From contig NC_051141.1 in NCBI RefSeq assembly GCF_014839805.1, positions 15,446,777 through 15,510,776 of the forward strand: a stretch of DNA of 64,000 nt, read 5' to 3'. The DNA comes from Manduca sexta (taxonomy: Eukaryota > Arthropoda > Insecta > Lepidoptera > Sphingidae). Of this stretch, positions 49,918 to 61,302 are shown in pieces. A program made the position numbers and the translations under genes. The notes beneath the pieces were generated by a model. The model was not told where the DNA came from. It saw only the letters and a program-made list of their open reading frames with translations, and ran no database searches. The stretch's first letter is position 1; each line of letters starts with the position of its first letter.

Positions 49918-50300
49918 GTAAACAAAATATAAAAGTATATACTGTTTCTATAAATAATAATATTTAATTTACTCTAATTACTTATTAACGAGCTCGTAAA
50001 GGTTGAAAATTTTTAATTAAAAAAAGCATAAGGAACCTTTTATACGAACTAGGGGAGTGTTGGGAATTGAACCCAAGACCCTTCAGCGTGATACGCCGGC
50101 GCTCTACCACTGAGCTACACTCCCGATGAATTGCAGAGCAAATTTAACTATTGGCTGGATGCTGACTGTGTTGATGGCGAAGTTGTATTACGGTATGACT
50201 GCAGTCCTGAAAGCTCGGGTTCGATCCCAGAGTCTGGTAGTGTAATATTTTATTTTATTTTAATTAACATGAAACACACATTTATATAATTTGCAACCAA
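49918..50300. repeat. Composite tRNA-like unit, copy 3 (A minus, B plus)
   Basis: Module A at 50053-50124 minus: 72 bp, intact acceptor, D and T stems, anticodon position ATC. Module B at about 50161-50238 plus with cgggttcgatccc. Flanks on both sides match the copy at 61303-61680. Runs of at least four T follow each module on its own strand. Confidence 0.88.
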
Positions 50301-51060
50301 AATGAGTATTTTATCAAGAACTCAGTTATTTATGAACTGATTTGGAAAATATTTTTTATTTTAAAGGATATACTTCAACCTTGGTCCCATATTAAATATT
50401 TTTAAAATCGATTCTGTAGTTTTTCAGATGGGTCATAAGGCATAGTGACGCCAGCATAACCGCTCTATCATCGGCCATAAAAGCTGTTCGGTAGTACTAT
50501 GGTACTTTCTCCGCGAAACCAAGGTGTTCTATACTATAAGGGACTTTACCGTCACCAATGCCCGAATGGCTGATATTTAATTTGTCCTTGTTATTTTTGT
50601 TAAACCTGCTCGTCGCTGCAATGAATTCACCGCGAAGGCATGGTTTATTCAATTTCACTAAAATAGAACGCGGAGAAGAAAAATATTTTTTAATAATAGT
50701 GAATGCTACTTTAAGAAACAGAACATTAATTAATAATTTTACCCAACTGTTGAACTATAACCAAGTTCTCCTTGTTTTTTTGTGGTAAACATTGAATCTC
50801 AATGTTGGTTGAGCGAGAGCTCTTACCAATTTGAGCGAACTTTATGTAGTGGCTGGTATATTATAATAATTAATGATTCTTGCCCCTTTTTTGTTTTTAA
50901 TAATTTCATTTCATAGTTTATCATGGTCCACTTAGCTTTTTTCTAACTCGTCATTAAAGAAAGCAAATTGATGTTTAAATTGATGCTACGACATTACGAA
51001 TCTCGCATAGTTGAGGAATAAATTTGTGCGTTAAAGAATTCTACAGCTCTTCGCGAAATA
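50301..51060. other. AT-rich stretch, nothing identified
   Basis: A plus-strand frame at 50558-50788 begins with a hydrophobic stretch (LIFNLSLLFLLNLLVAAMN), but I see no second exon or family match, so I do not call it a gene. Confidence 0.35.
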
Positions 51061-51064
51061 TCTC

Positions 51065-51490
51065 ACGAATACTACTAATTGCCGACAAACAGGCACAAAT
51101 TTGTAGCTGGTTTTGCTTTTTTCGGAAGTATTGCGAATGTTAGTAGTCAGCCAGCCAGTATACCTAATCAATTAAAAAAAAATTGTAATCGTTAGATCTC
51201 TCTAAGAAAAAACATTACAAGAACGCTACTTGCCGACAAACAGGCACAATTTGTAGATTCGTAGATGTTCTTGTTTTTTTTCGGTAGTATTGAGAATGTT
51301 AGTAGCCAGGACTTAATTCCCGTCCCGAACCCTATACAAGGTGCACCCGAGTTTTTCATAGATGTCGCTTTCGTTGTCGACAACCAGACGCATCAGTGGG
51401 CTATGAGTAATCACTGTATTCCAACAGATGTCACACTCTAAATGAGTGACGATGATAAAAGATGTCGCTTCTGAGTATAACTGTGAATTG
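51065..51490 (+). repeat. Repeat D, copy 3, with partial tandem duplication
   Basis: The ttgccgacaaacaggcacaa segment occurs at about 51080 and again at about 51229, each followed by an aatgttagtag piece. The second occurrence continues into the full repeat D. Confidence 0.8.
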
Positions 51491-51615
51491 TTATTAAGAC
51501 ATATTTTTTTTCCTGGACAGCATGTTAAGCATTTTATTATGCAGAAAATAGATGGTTTGCATCAGATACCATAAAGTTACAGCTTTAAATTTCCACTAAA
51601 TAAAATATGCCTTTA

Positions 51616-51850
51616 CCAGACTCAGGGCCCGAACCCGAGCCTTCAGGACTGCAGCCGTACGGTAATACAACTTCGCCAACAACACAGTCAGTGTCGAACC
51701 AATGGTTAAATTTGCTCTATAATTCATCGGGAGTGTAGCTCAGTGGTAGAGCGCCGGCGTACCACGCTGATGGGTCTTGGGTTCAATTCCCAACACTCCC
51801 CTAGTTCGTATAAAAGTACCCTTATGCTTTTTTTAGTAAAATTATTTTAA
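51616..51850. repeat. Composite tRNA-like unit, copy 4 (B minus, A plus)
   Basis: Module B minus at about 51616-51696; module A plus at 51729-51800, 72 bp. The anticodon position is ACC, whereas the others are mostly ATC. A T7 run lies about 27 nt downstream. The layout equals copy 2 at 38194-38460. Confidence 0.88.
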
Positions 51851-51854
51851 CTTT

Positions 51855-51990
51855 GGCGACTTCGCTACGCTGTAGATCTTGGGTTCAACTCCCAGTGCTC
51901 CTATTAATCATCCAACCTCTTCATTTTTTTTTCACGAGTCTTGTAGCCAAATATTATGTTGGTCGGAAAATTACAAACATTCCTTTAACT
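51855..51990 (+). repeat. tRNA 3'-half-like module C, copy 2
   Basis: Contains cttgggttcaactcccagtg followed by ctcc. The block is inverted relative to 37245-37400. Confidence 0.7.
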
Positions 51991-52019
51991 TATATAAGAA
52001 ATATGAAGAAAAATCCCTT

Positions 52020-52440
52020 TAAAGTAGGTTTCTTTGGGTTGTTTTGCGTTTGGATACGGTGAGAGCTGAAAGTTGATGGTATCTCCTGATGCCCATTATG
52101 TAGGAAATAGATGAGCTTACGAGGTCACTGCTAGGAGTATTTTTTGTCAATAAACTTTTGACAATAAATACATTATACATGCACTTTAGATGATATGAAT
52201 ATTATTAATTTAAAAAGATAATAAATTATAAAGAATAGTAATTGTAAACATAATGAAGGGTTAGCATTCCACAGTAATAATTAGTCTAGATAATGAAATA
52301 TGATAATTGAAAAATATTACAGAAAAACACCTATTAAACTTAATCTAGTACGCGGCCGGCGAAGCTGCAAAGCGTGGGCTAGAATCTTCTTGGCTTGCAC
52401 CAAGACATAATAAACTGAAGGAGATTAATGTATTTACAAA
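52020..52440 (+). repeat. Direct partner of 36400-37130
   Basis: Collinear with that block but lacking the Helitron fragment; it serves as the empty site. Confidence 0.8.
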
Positions 52441-52771
52441 TGTATGAGTTTGTGTTCGTATAGCACACATTCATTAGTTATTTAGTTATAATATGGTTAC
52501 TGCCGAATGCCGCGTAACAACATTAATTCTATTCCTATGAGAGTAACCTTATCTTCTAAGCGTTATTGAATTTTGTGTGAATTAAACAGCCCACTACCCG
52601 TGAGATAAGGTAATTTTGTGTTCTATATAGGTTACCGAGTTATATTCATTTAGGGCAAACCAAACAATTAAATATTTTGGTGGATGATATGGTTTATACT
52701 TGCGTTATATAACTCCCAATACGTTAAAAGTTAAAATCTCTGGAATTAGTGTGTAATATGTGCAAATTAGG

Positions 52772-52925
52772 CAGGCCCCCCACGAGATGTACCGACGACT
52801 TGGATCCTCAGGTCGCCGTAGTCCGATTGACGAGGGCAGCCCAGAACTGGTGCCTATGGCGCTCAATGGGGGAGTCCTATGTCCAGCAGTGGACGATTCC
52901 CGGCTGAAATGATGATGATATTGTG
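52772..52925 (+). mobile_element. LINE 3' end (non-LTR retrotransposon), 5'-truncated
   Basis: Translated, it gives TRWTDDLDPQ-like and QNWCLWRSMGESYVQQW remnants typical of the C-terminal end of insect non-LTR ORF2. A tgatgatgata tail follows. Confidence 0.7.
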
Positions 52926-52929
52926 CAAA

Positions 52930-53140
52930 TTAAATTAAATTTTGCAATATAGAAGAATTCTCAGTTGGTGGAATTCGCTTTTTTTGGTGAGAAGAACATC
53001 GTCCATATAATATGTATTTGTTTGGTTCAGTAATAAGGTTTCGTGTGCATCTTACTTTCTATCTTATTATAGTAATTTTATAAATATAAATAAGTTTTTA
53101 TCGCGTCTTGCACGTTTAGTCACTAGTGAAATATATTTAT
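52930..53140 (+). repeat. Repeat F, inverted partner 56720-56935
   Basis: Shared with the reverse complement of 56720-56935: attctcagttgg, gagaagaacatcgtccatat and aataaggtttcgtgtg. It ends at gtttagtcactag where the other copies continue into an ORF-bearing island. Confidence 0.75.
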
Positions 53141-53409
53141 TATAGCAGTTTTTTTCACAAACTTAGTTATATAAAACTGCAAAATACATTGATTTAAGCC
53201 ATAATTAAAAAATGTTCGATTCTTTTAAACATTTTATTGTTTATTATATAAGCCTAGAAAGTTAGATACTAGAAAAGAACAACAAAAACAATTCCATTAC
53301 GCAGTTTTTTTTTATGAATTAACGATATTTGGTTTCATTAGTGCTTTATTTTAAAAAATAACCGATGTTTATAAAAAGGATGGTGATGTAGGATGATGAG
53401 TACATACAT

Positions 53410-55510
53410 TTATCCCGCAAAACATTTACGAAGTATGCCTTGGTTATTAGATTCTGAACATTGAAAGTGTACATAAAATTGAGTTTTGAGTAACTTAAGT
53501 TATTAATTATTAATGAAGGGGCGTTTGTCCATTCATTGAATGGGATTTGCGTCCCTGAAAGAGGTCGGACATACGCTCCGCTTTACTAGGAAAGCAGAAA
53601 TGCCGAGGATGTTTGTTATGTTATACGATCAATGATTCTTCAACTGATGGATTGGTCTTTATTACAGCGACTTGTAATGTTTAAATTTACTTTTTATGAC
53701 AATATATCTGCTGAAAACGAACTCTTAGAAATTGTAGTCTGAAACAAGTGATTCGTGTGAGGCAATAACCATTGATTCATGTCATCTGAAAGTAGATTTT
53801 TTTGTTGTAATGAAATTGTATTATCTAACTTGAATATCCATTTGCTTTAATTGTGATTGGTTCACTCAGAAAACAATACTTATAATCATTGATGTAGGTA
53901 TATTCTATAGACACGAACATCCATATAAACTATTTGTTCAAAATCTGAACTAAAATGGCAACCAAAACGTCACTGTTATAACCAATTTATTCGCCTAAAC
54001 AATAAATAATTTTATTTATATGACTAATATTTTTTATTCAAATCCAGGTTTACACTTAGAAACGCTTTTTTGTATTATGAGTGCCACTCCGTACTCCATG
54101 AGCATCAATATTGACATCATACTAAAATCAGTTTGAAGGGATGACAGTTCAACTCAGTTGAACACAGTGAATGTTCGGAACGTCAAATCTAGTACATAGT
54201 ACGTATATATCGATGGCATACATACATATTTTCGGCATATGGAGTCTCGCCAAAAGATTCTGCTAAGTGAGATGGCCACATCCTATCATTAAGATGTGTT
54301 TAAATTGATCTTGAGCCTATGACGTCATAATATTTCATCCGCAACATTACCAGGAGACCATAATGTATAACCAGTCTTCGAACTAAAGGAGGTAGTGTTT
54401 AAACTTGGATCTTATTCGTATTATATAGAGTTTAAAATAACATTGCTTATAACGGTTAGTTCTGAAAATAAGAGACGTCTAAAGGTGGCAACATAATGAA
54501 AGGGCTTTAAATTGGGTTAATTATGTTATTAACCGACTTCAAAAAAAGGAGAAGGTTGTCAATTCGACGTGAATGTTTTTTGTTTATAAGTTGAGTGCAA
54601 CGACATTTCCTTCATTCAACTAGACACTAGGAATCCTGCGCAGTTGTATTGTGATTGCGTATACGCATATTTATATATAATTACAATGTGTTGGTATATG
54701 TATGGGTTTGGGGATCCAATTCCTTAATAATCGTTATACCTTGCAATATGAGATGGTATTTCAGAGAAACGGAATAAGCTTCGCGAAAAGTGGGTGTACT
54801 ATTTCACACCTCCTTACTTCGATAAAAATAATAACGGCAATTTATTACTAGAACTTTAGATGATAAGTAATAAAACTATTGTTTCATCATTATTTTATCT
54901 ATACCCCAACGAAAATCAATAAATAATATGGATAGGAATTGGATATTATCTTATTTAGTACATTTATTTCAGTGGTATCTAAAACCTGTATGTAAACACA
55001 CCCTTTCACCACCATACTATGGAGTATTATCCATTGTCTTTCTTCATGTTTGCCATCTCCCTCGCCCTTATTGTGACGTATCTGTTGGGGGGCACTACGT
55101 TTGTTAAGGTTCCGCAGCCCTCGCTGTTCATATCAGCTCTTACGCCGTATTATACCAAAATCAATATATTAGAAAGCAATTTGCATTCATTAAGGTTGAA
55201 TTTATGTCCCTTTTTCGTGAATCATTTCTGTTTCAAGTGCTAAAAAATGAAAAGAAATATTTATTAATATCTGGAATTTATGACTGAATTAAAATGTTAT
55301 AGGTTAATTCGGTGAATCAGGTAGTGTGGCTTTGTACGGAACTTCACGGTTCATTACAATCACGCTTTGCGTTTCAGTGTTCGATTTCCCCCTGTTCTGA
55401 TACGTTAAACACTCAAATATCAGCTCCTCAGCTTTTCTGACATCCTGGTATAAGATCAGTAACTTTTTCCCGTGTCAGTCCTATGTATTGTTTACTTGTA
55501 TATAAACTAA
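53410..55510. repeat. Right arm of the long inverted repeat (partner 32990-34770)
   Basis: Collinear in reverse with the left arm. Insertions private to this arm include a piece starting ttaaccgacttcaaaaaaag near 54530 and a SINE-like 3' fragment (cgcgaaaagtgggtgtac) near 54782. Confidence 0.85.
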
Positions 55511-56129
55511 CTTCTTATAAGTAAGTACTGTTCCACTTTTATAATTATAACTTTGTAAACCAGTTCCATTAATTATATTTTTGTGTTCAGTTGCTAGATT
55601 GCTTTCAAGTTAATAGCTGATATGAGTTAGGAAACATGTTTTGCCGATGATTCAATCCTGAAAAAGAATTTATTTACCAGTACAAGGTAAATAAATAAAA
55701 ATCTTATCAGGATTTCCTATAGAGTTATTATTCGTTGAACTTAAAAGAAAAGAAAAGAATCTTATTAAGTAAAATAAAGTACCTTCTTAGTTAATTTTTT
55801 AAAGGGTATTGATAAAAAATTACTTTTAAATACGGCAAAAATTAAATGTGTCAGAATCTCGATACTGGATTAAAAAATAAATAAATATTGACTTATCGGG
55901 AAATAAATTATAATTAGTTCTCTCACAGATCTCCGAGTTTCAGTACGATAATAAATTGCATTGGGGACTCCATATACAAGGAATTTTTACTTTGAGCTCT
56001 ACCGTTCTTAATATTAGGAAGATTATATAAGTAACTAACGCGACTTCGGCAAGGCTAGTGTATTCGGTTTACTTTGAAACAATATACCAGGGCTATAGGT
56101 ACTCTTATTTACATCATCAGCTCTGACCT

Positions 56130-56360
56130 AAATTTGATTGAACACACGTGTAGCTCAGTGGTAGAGCGCCGGCGTATCATGCTGATGGGTCTTGGGTTCA
56201 ATTCTCAACACTCCCTTAGGTCGTATAAAAGTACCCTTATGTTATTTTGAATTGAAATGATTGATTAACAACCTCGTTAATGAGTAGTTAGAGTAAAATA
56301 AGTATTATAATTTAAAGATATAGCATTTTTTATCTTTATTGTCCTATTATAAAATGTACT
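56130..56360 (+). repeat. tRNA-like module A, copy 5, without module B
   Basis: Module A at 56144-56215, still 72 bp, with tagctcagtggtagagcgcc and ttgggttcaattctcaa. The 5' acceptor strand is decayed (acacgtg instead of gggagtg). Anticodon position ATC. No module B is recognised on the left. Confidence 0.82.
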
Positions 56361-56419
56361 AAAAGACTAGTCTCATGATTGGTGAATTTAAAAACCTGAA
56401 TATTTTCTAAAAACAACAT

Positions 56420-56935
56420 AATACAAAGATAATATATAATACCGACCAAGCACGAAATATGTGTATTAAAATATAAATATTACAATAGAAATTGAAGTAT
56501 TAATCTGCGACACAATATTGTTTTGAAACTCAGTTGTCGGCTACAAGTAGCGCAATCTATCAGCATTCACTTACATCTTCTGCTAAGCTGTTGAACCGAA
56601 ACGATTGAGGGGGTTTGATATTTCTGTAACACCAGACGTCGCCACGCAGGCCGCTGGCCGATAACACGATAAGTTTCAAATGATGGCTAAGTTCTTGACA
56701 TAACTTGCTATTTATTTGAGTAAAACTCGTAGTGACTATGCAAGACACGGTAAAAACTTATTTCGCATTTATAATATCAGTAAAATAAGATAAGAAATAA
56801 GATTCACACGAAACCTTATTGTTGAAGCAAACAAATACATATTACTATATGGACGATGTTCTTCTCACCATGAAAAGTTCGCCAACTGAGAATTCTTCTA
56901 TATAGTAAAATTGATTTGCACATATTAACACCAGT
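56420..56935 (-). repeat. Repeat G with ORF-bearing island, inverted partner 60600-60950
   Basis: The part at about 56520-56745 is nearly identical to 60615-60850. It carries an open frame (56560-56748 minus) reading KLCQELSHHLKLIVLSASGL onward. Flanking sequence is much more diverged. A consensus splice donor gat-gtaagtg follows the conserved frame. Confidence 0.8.
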
Positions 56936-57158
56936 TCCCGGCGTTTTAAGATATTCTTTTTGCATTAAGCAACTGTTAAAAGATTTATAAATATTCTCTA
57001 AATAAATGTAGAGTGATATAGACTTTATGTTTACTATACTGCGCCCTCTGACGGATGCATCCGAAAAAGGTCATTAGGTTTTACTGAAACGTACTCTAAG
57101 TGGTGCACATACACCTGGATGAGTGCGACAAACAGCAACGCCAATGCAAGTAAGTAAA

Positions 57159-58047
57159 TCTATACTATTATATAAAGCTGAAGAGTTTGTTTGTTTGTTT
57201 GTTTGTTTGTTTGTTTGAACGCGCTAATCTCAGGAACTACTGGTCCAAACTGAAAAATTCTTTTTGCGTTGGATAGCCCTTTGTTCGTGGAGTGCTATAG
57301 GCTATATATCATCACGCTATACCCAATAGGAGCGGGGCAGTAATGGCTAATCTCAGGAACTACCGGTCCAAACTGAAAAATTCTTTTTGCGTTGGATAGC
57401 CCTTTGTTCGTGGAGTGCTATAGGCTATATATCATCACGCTATACCCAATAGGAGCGAGGCAGTAATGGCTAATCTCAGGAACTACCGGTCCAAACTGAA
57501 AAATTCTTTTTACGTTGGATAGCCCTTTGTTCGTGGAGTGCTATAGGCTATATATCATCACGCTATATTCAATAGGAGCGGAGCAGTAATGTCTAATCTC
57601 AGGAACTACCGATTCAAACTGAAAAATATTTTTGTGTTGAATAGTACTTTGTTTGTGGAGTGCTCAAAGTTATATATCATCACGCTATGACCAATAGGAG
57701 CGGAGCAGTAATGAAACATGTTGCAAAAACGGGGAAAATTATGAGTTTTGAGAGCTTCCGTTGCCTGCGCTGCGTAAACGGTTAAAGTTATGCAACAATG
57801 ATGTATGACGGGAATGTTTCACTTAAAAAGTTCTAAAAAATATATTATAAAACAAAAGTCCCCCGCTGCATCTGTCTGCCTGAACGTGTTAAACTCAAAA
57901 ACTACCCAACGTATTAAGATGAAATTTGGTATGGAGACAGTTTGAGACCCTGGGAAGAACATAGGCTCCCGGGAAACTACTACTTTTATAACGGAAAACT
58001 TTAGCCTGAAAAACTTTATAACGCGGGCGGAGCCGCGGGCAAAATAT
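57159..58047 (+). mobile_element. Non-autonomous Helitron with four 123-bp internal units
   Basis: Begins TC (tctatactattatata) after an A and has a seven-unit GTTT tract. Four 123-bp units start at 57223, 57346, 57469 and 57592. The 3' GC stem gcgggcggagccgcgggc is present, but the CTAG terminus is mutated. It is inverted relative to 39438-40191. Confidence 0.85.
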
Positions 58048-58299
58048 TTATATAATGAGAAACACTACAGACTTGATAATACGAAAAGGCTTATAAACAC
58101 GCCAATAAATATTGTTTTCCCATTAATAGTAATCAGGGTAAAAATTATGTAAAAATAACTTTCTTTTACAGAAAAATATTTTTTTACGTCGTAAAATTTC
58201 CCAATTAATGCCTACTACTTGAAAAGAACAAGTTACTGCTAATCTTAAAGACCATTTCGATTAACCGTGTAAAAGAAAAGAGGAAGAAATATGCCAAAA

Positions 58300-58640
58300 T
58301 TCATTGTTTGGTTTTGTGGAACTTAAGGCTGTAAGTGTTATAAATCTCACTTTTGAGTACGAACTCAAGTAGACTTTTAATGCATTAAACTATTTAAAAC
58401 GAAGCTTTTATTGTGTCGGCTGAGTCAACGTTGTTTTATGAACAAAAGGAATCTGTCATATCTGTCATAATCCGTCATGTGTTATTACTTAAGATATCAT
58501 TTAAGATGTTTTTTGTTTATTAAATAGCGGCAATCTTAAGACGCTGACCTTAATTTGACAGCGTGTCATTGGAGCGGAACTGACTTGTAGAGCTATCAAG
58601 ACGACCCCAAGCATAATTTCAAATTGAGGAGTAATATATG
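58300..58640 (+). repeat. Repeat E, copy 2
   Basis: Direct partner of 49550-49900; followed by an ACT trinucleotide tract at about 58652-58680. Confidence 0.6.
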
Positions 58641-58680
58641 AATATAACTCCATACTACTACTACTACTACTACTACTACA

Positions 58681-58802
58681 GTATAATATGGCGATAGGCT
58701 CGCCCCCAATCACATCATGGGACGGACCACTCTCAGCGAAAAGTGGGTGCCTTGGTTGCGCCTCCGCATACCCCATCGGCGATAAACAGATAAATGCGTG
58801 AT
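58681..58802 (+). mobile_element. SINE 3' half
   Basis: Body pieces atatggcgataggctcgccc and gaaaagtgggtgccttgg match the family; the tRNA-like head is missing. It starts right after an ACT microsatellite. Confidence 0.75.
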
Positions 58803-58891
58803 GTTTTGTGTCTATATGAATATTATTTCTATAATATTTTAACCTAAACTTTTTTAACCCATGAGATACCTACGGAATCGATAAATTACCC

Positions 58892-59043
58892 TTTTTAGGC
58901 ATCACAATATGAGAAATCATACATATTACGTGAATCAGAAAAATGTTATAAAAACGATATTTCTCTCGCTATAAATATCGTTTTTATAACATTTTTCTGA
59001 TTCACGTAATATGTAATTTTTCTCATATTGTGATGCCTAAAAA
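58892..59043. mobile_element. ~150-bp foldback MITE
   Basis: Arms of about 70 bp starting tttttaggcatcacaatatg pair almost perfectly with the right side ending gatgcctaaaaa, around a loop of about 10 nt. No clear target duplication, so the superfamily is undetermined. Confidence 0.82.
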
Positions 59044-59339
59044 TAACATTTTTTTTTGTATTAGGTATTCCATGGAGCATCAATACAACTTCTTCGGCAG
59101 CAGATATATTGGAAGAATAGAGATGGCATAAATAATAAATGTATTTATTATTTTGTTTTTTTTTGTTACCCGTTCTGCGGTATCTGGCGGTATTTGCATC
59201 ACGTATATTTACTAGTGTAGTTATAAATTTGTGAATATTTCCTTTAATTTGACGACTTAAATGAGACTAACTTGAAATTAATAAATGTTTATGTTATCAC
59301 CGTATCAGCCTAGCGAAGCTCCTAATAAAACTGAGAGAA

Positions 59340-60275
59340 AATTATTTTAGTGACTTTATTTAGTACCGAAAAGAATAAGATAGGTTCATCATAATATATT
59401 ATGCAAGAATATTTTTGCTACTACTTCTAGAAACCACGCATAAAATTAGTTACATATATAACTTAAATACTGGAAAATCAAATCAAACCACGTTAAATAC
59501 TTTGCCCGAGCTGGTAAAAGCAATACCCAGATTTATTTTATACGCAATGTAAACGCTTTGTGTTGCCACTTGCTTATACATTGAGGAGTAAAACTACAAT
59601 TTTATTTTGAAATGCTGTTCTATAATTTATTAATATTATAGGTGCTATGTCGGAACCTTAAAGAATAGATTCTGACCTCGCACCGGCAACCGTTCCTCTG
59701 GTTTTGATGCTATGTATGTAGGTGGCCGGCGGCGATAAGTTACCGCGTGATGAATTTACTTATCTTCTAGTATAAACTTAATAAATATAAGTAAAATAGA
59801 TGATTGAGGAACGTTATTAAGGAATGAAAAGTTTGTTTTTATGGTATTTAGTTATTGGATTTACCTACTTATTTAAAGTGTCGGTGATGATGACATAATT
59901 GTGACTTCACTATGTGAAAAATACTAATGGAGATGTAGATTTATCATCAGTCGCATGGTCTATTGTTCTCTCCCCTTTCTAGCTGTAATAACGTGTATTG
60001 ATTTACGTGATGACGTTCCATCTGAATCTATCTTCACCTTTTTAACATATAGTTTGGACGTATATATCTCTCTCTTGCACTCTAGTGCATTGTGTAATAC
60101 CTAGATACCTCACCCCATTCTATAGCTTACAGACCGGAAATGCCTGTGTGTGTAATAAATATGCATATAAACGCATACAGAGGTAGTAACGGCAATACTC
60201 CTGCAATTTTATGATGTTCTAGTAGTCCAGTGCAATTATGCCACATGCAGATGCACTCCGGGTGCATTGCGGTTG
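59340..60275. repeat. Left arm of an inverted repeat (partner 62370-62870)
   Basis: Matches the reverse complement of 62370-62870. Shared segments are tttctagaa...cacgcat, acgtgatgacgttccatctg and gcagatgcactccgggtgca. About 400 bp in the middle (59580-60000) is private to this arm. Confidence 0.82.
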
Positions 60276-60561
60276 AAAGGGAAGATTTGCGAATTATTTA
60301 CTCGTATGCATTTCCGATATAAGGCAATCATGAAGTGAGCTTAATAACTTCCACGAAATTACTGACCAATGTGGTTTCAATTTACTCACACAATGCATAT
60401 GTCAAAATGACTAATCCCGGTTTCCAAACGAACTTCAGTATTTTGCGCATTACTGAAATATTAAATGAATAAATAAATAAATAAATGGTACCTAGGCCGC
60501 AGGAGACTGTATAGGAAGATTTAATTGACATGAGAATGAGATTATTTATTATGAAACCTAA

Positions 60562-60600
60562 TGCAGCAACTGCTGCTAAACTTTAGCAGCAGTTGCTGCA
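60562..60600. repeat. Perfect 19-bp palindrome with 1-nt loop
   Basis: Arms tgcagcaactgctgctaaa (60562-60580) and its exact complement (60582-60600). It abuts the ORF-bearing repeat at 60600. Confidence 0.9.
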
Positions 60601-60950
60601 AATATGGTGTTCAAGTTCCTTGTATCTTGCACATTTAGTCGCTAGAAGTTTTACTCAAATAAATAGCAAGTTATGTCAAGAACTTAGCCATCATTTGAAA
60701 CTTATCGTGTTATCGGCCAGCGGCCTGCGTGGCGACGTCTGGTGTTACAGAAATATCAAACCCCCTCAATCGTTTTGGTTCAACAGCTTAGCAGAAGATG
60801 TAAGTGAATGCTGATAGATTGCGCTACTTGTAGCCGACAACTGAGTTTCAAAACAATATCGTGTCGCAGATTAATATTTCCGTTTTATTGGAATATTTAT
60901 ATTGTTTAACACGCATACTTCGTGCTTTGTCGGTATTTAGTATTGTGTTC
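60600..60950 (+). repeat. Repeat G with ORF-bearing island, copy 2
   Basis: Plus-strand frame 60593-60814 matches the minus-strand frame at 56560-56748, with one visible residue change (R to W near the end). The donor-like gat-gtaagtg is also kept. Confidence 0.8.
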
Positions 60951-61079
60951 TTTTTAGAAAATATTGAGGTTTTTATATTCACTATTCATGAGACTAGTTA
61001 ACTGTCTCTTAGTACATTTTTCATAGGATAATAAAGATAAGATACTTATTAGGCTATTGTATTTATATATACACACACT

Positions 61080-61165
61080 GGCGTCTTGCAGGACGAAGGG
61101 GTAGGCAGAGGCACAGTTAATGCTAGGTGCACTTTCGCCATGTGGAGGTACTCTGTCCAATTATG
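61080..61165 (-). mobile_element. SINE 3' fragment
   Basis: On the minus strand it contains the gcctctgcctaccccttcg piece of the SINE body, with gaaagtgcacc nearby. Short. Confidence 0.6.
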
Positions 61166-61302
61166 CTATGGTGGTCGGGCCCATTGCCATTTCGGGAATA
61201 AATTCCAGACTGCGGGCTGATATTGAAATAAAAAACCCAAATACTTCCAAATGGTTAAAAATTTAAGTAAACTGAAATTTCTTATATTAAACACAAGATA
61301 AA

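Noticed and set aside
50558..50788. Hydrophobic-start small ORF as a secreted peptide gene
   Set aside because: AT-rich region, no paired exon or polyadenylation context, and no family pattern.
57223..57713. 123-bp tandem units as a CRISPR-like or satellite array
   Set aside because: Units are contiguous without spacers, lie inside a Helitron with defined ends, and the genome is eukaryotic.
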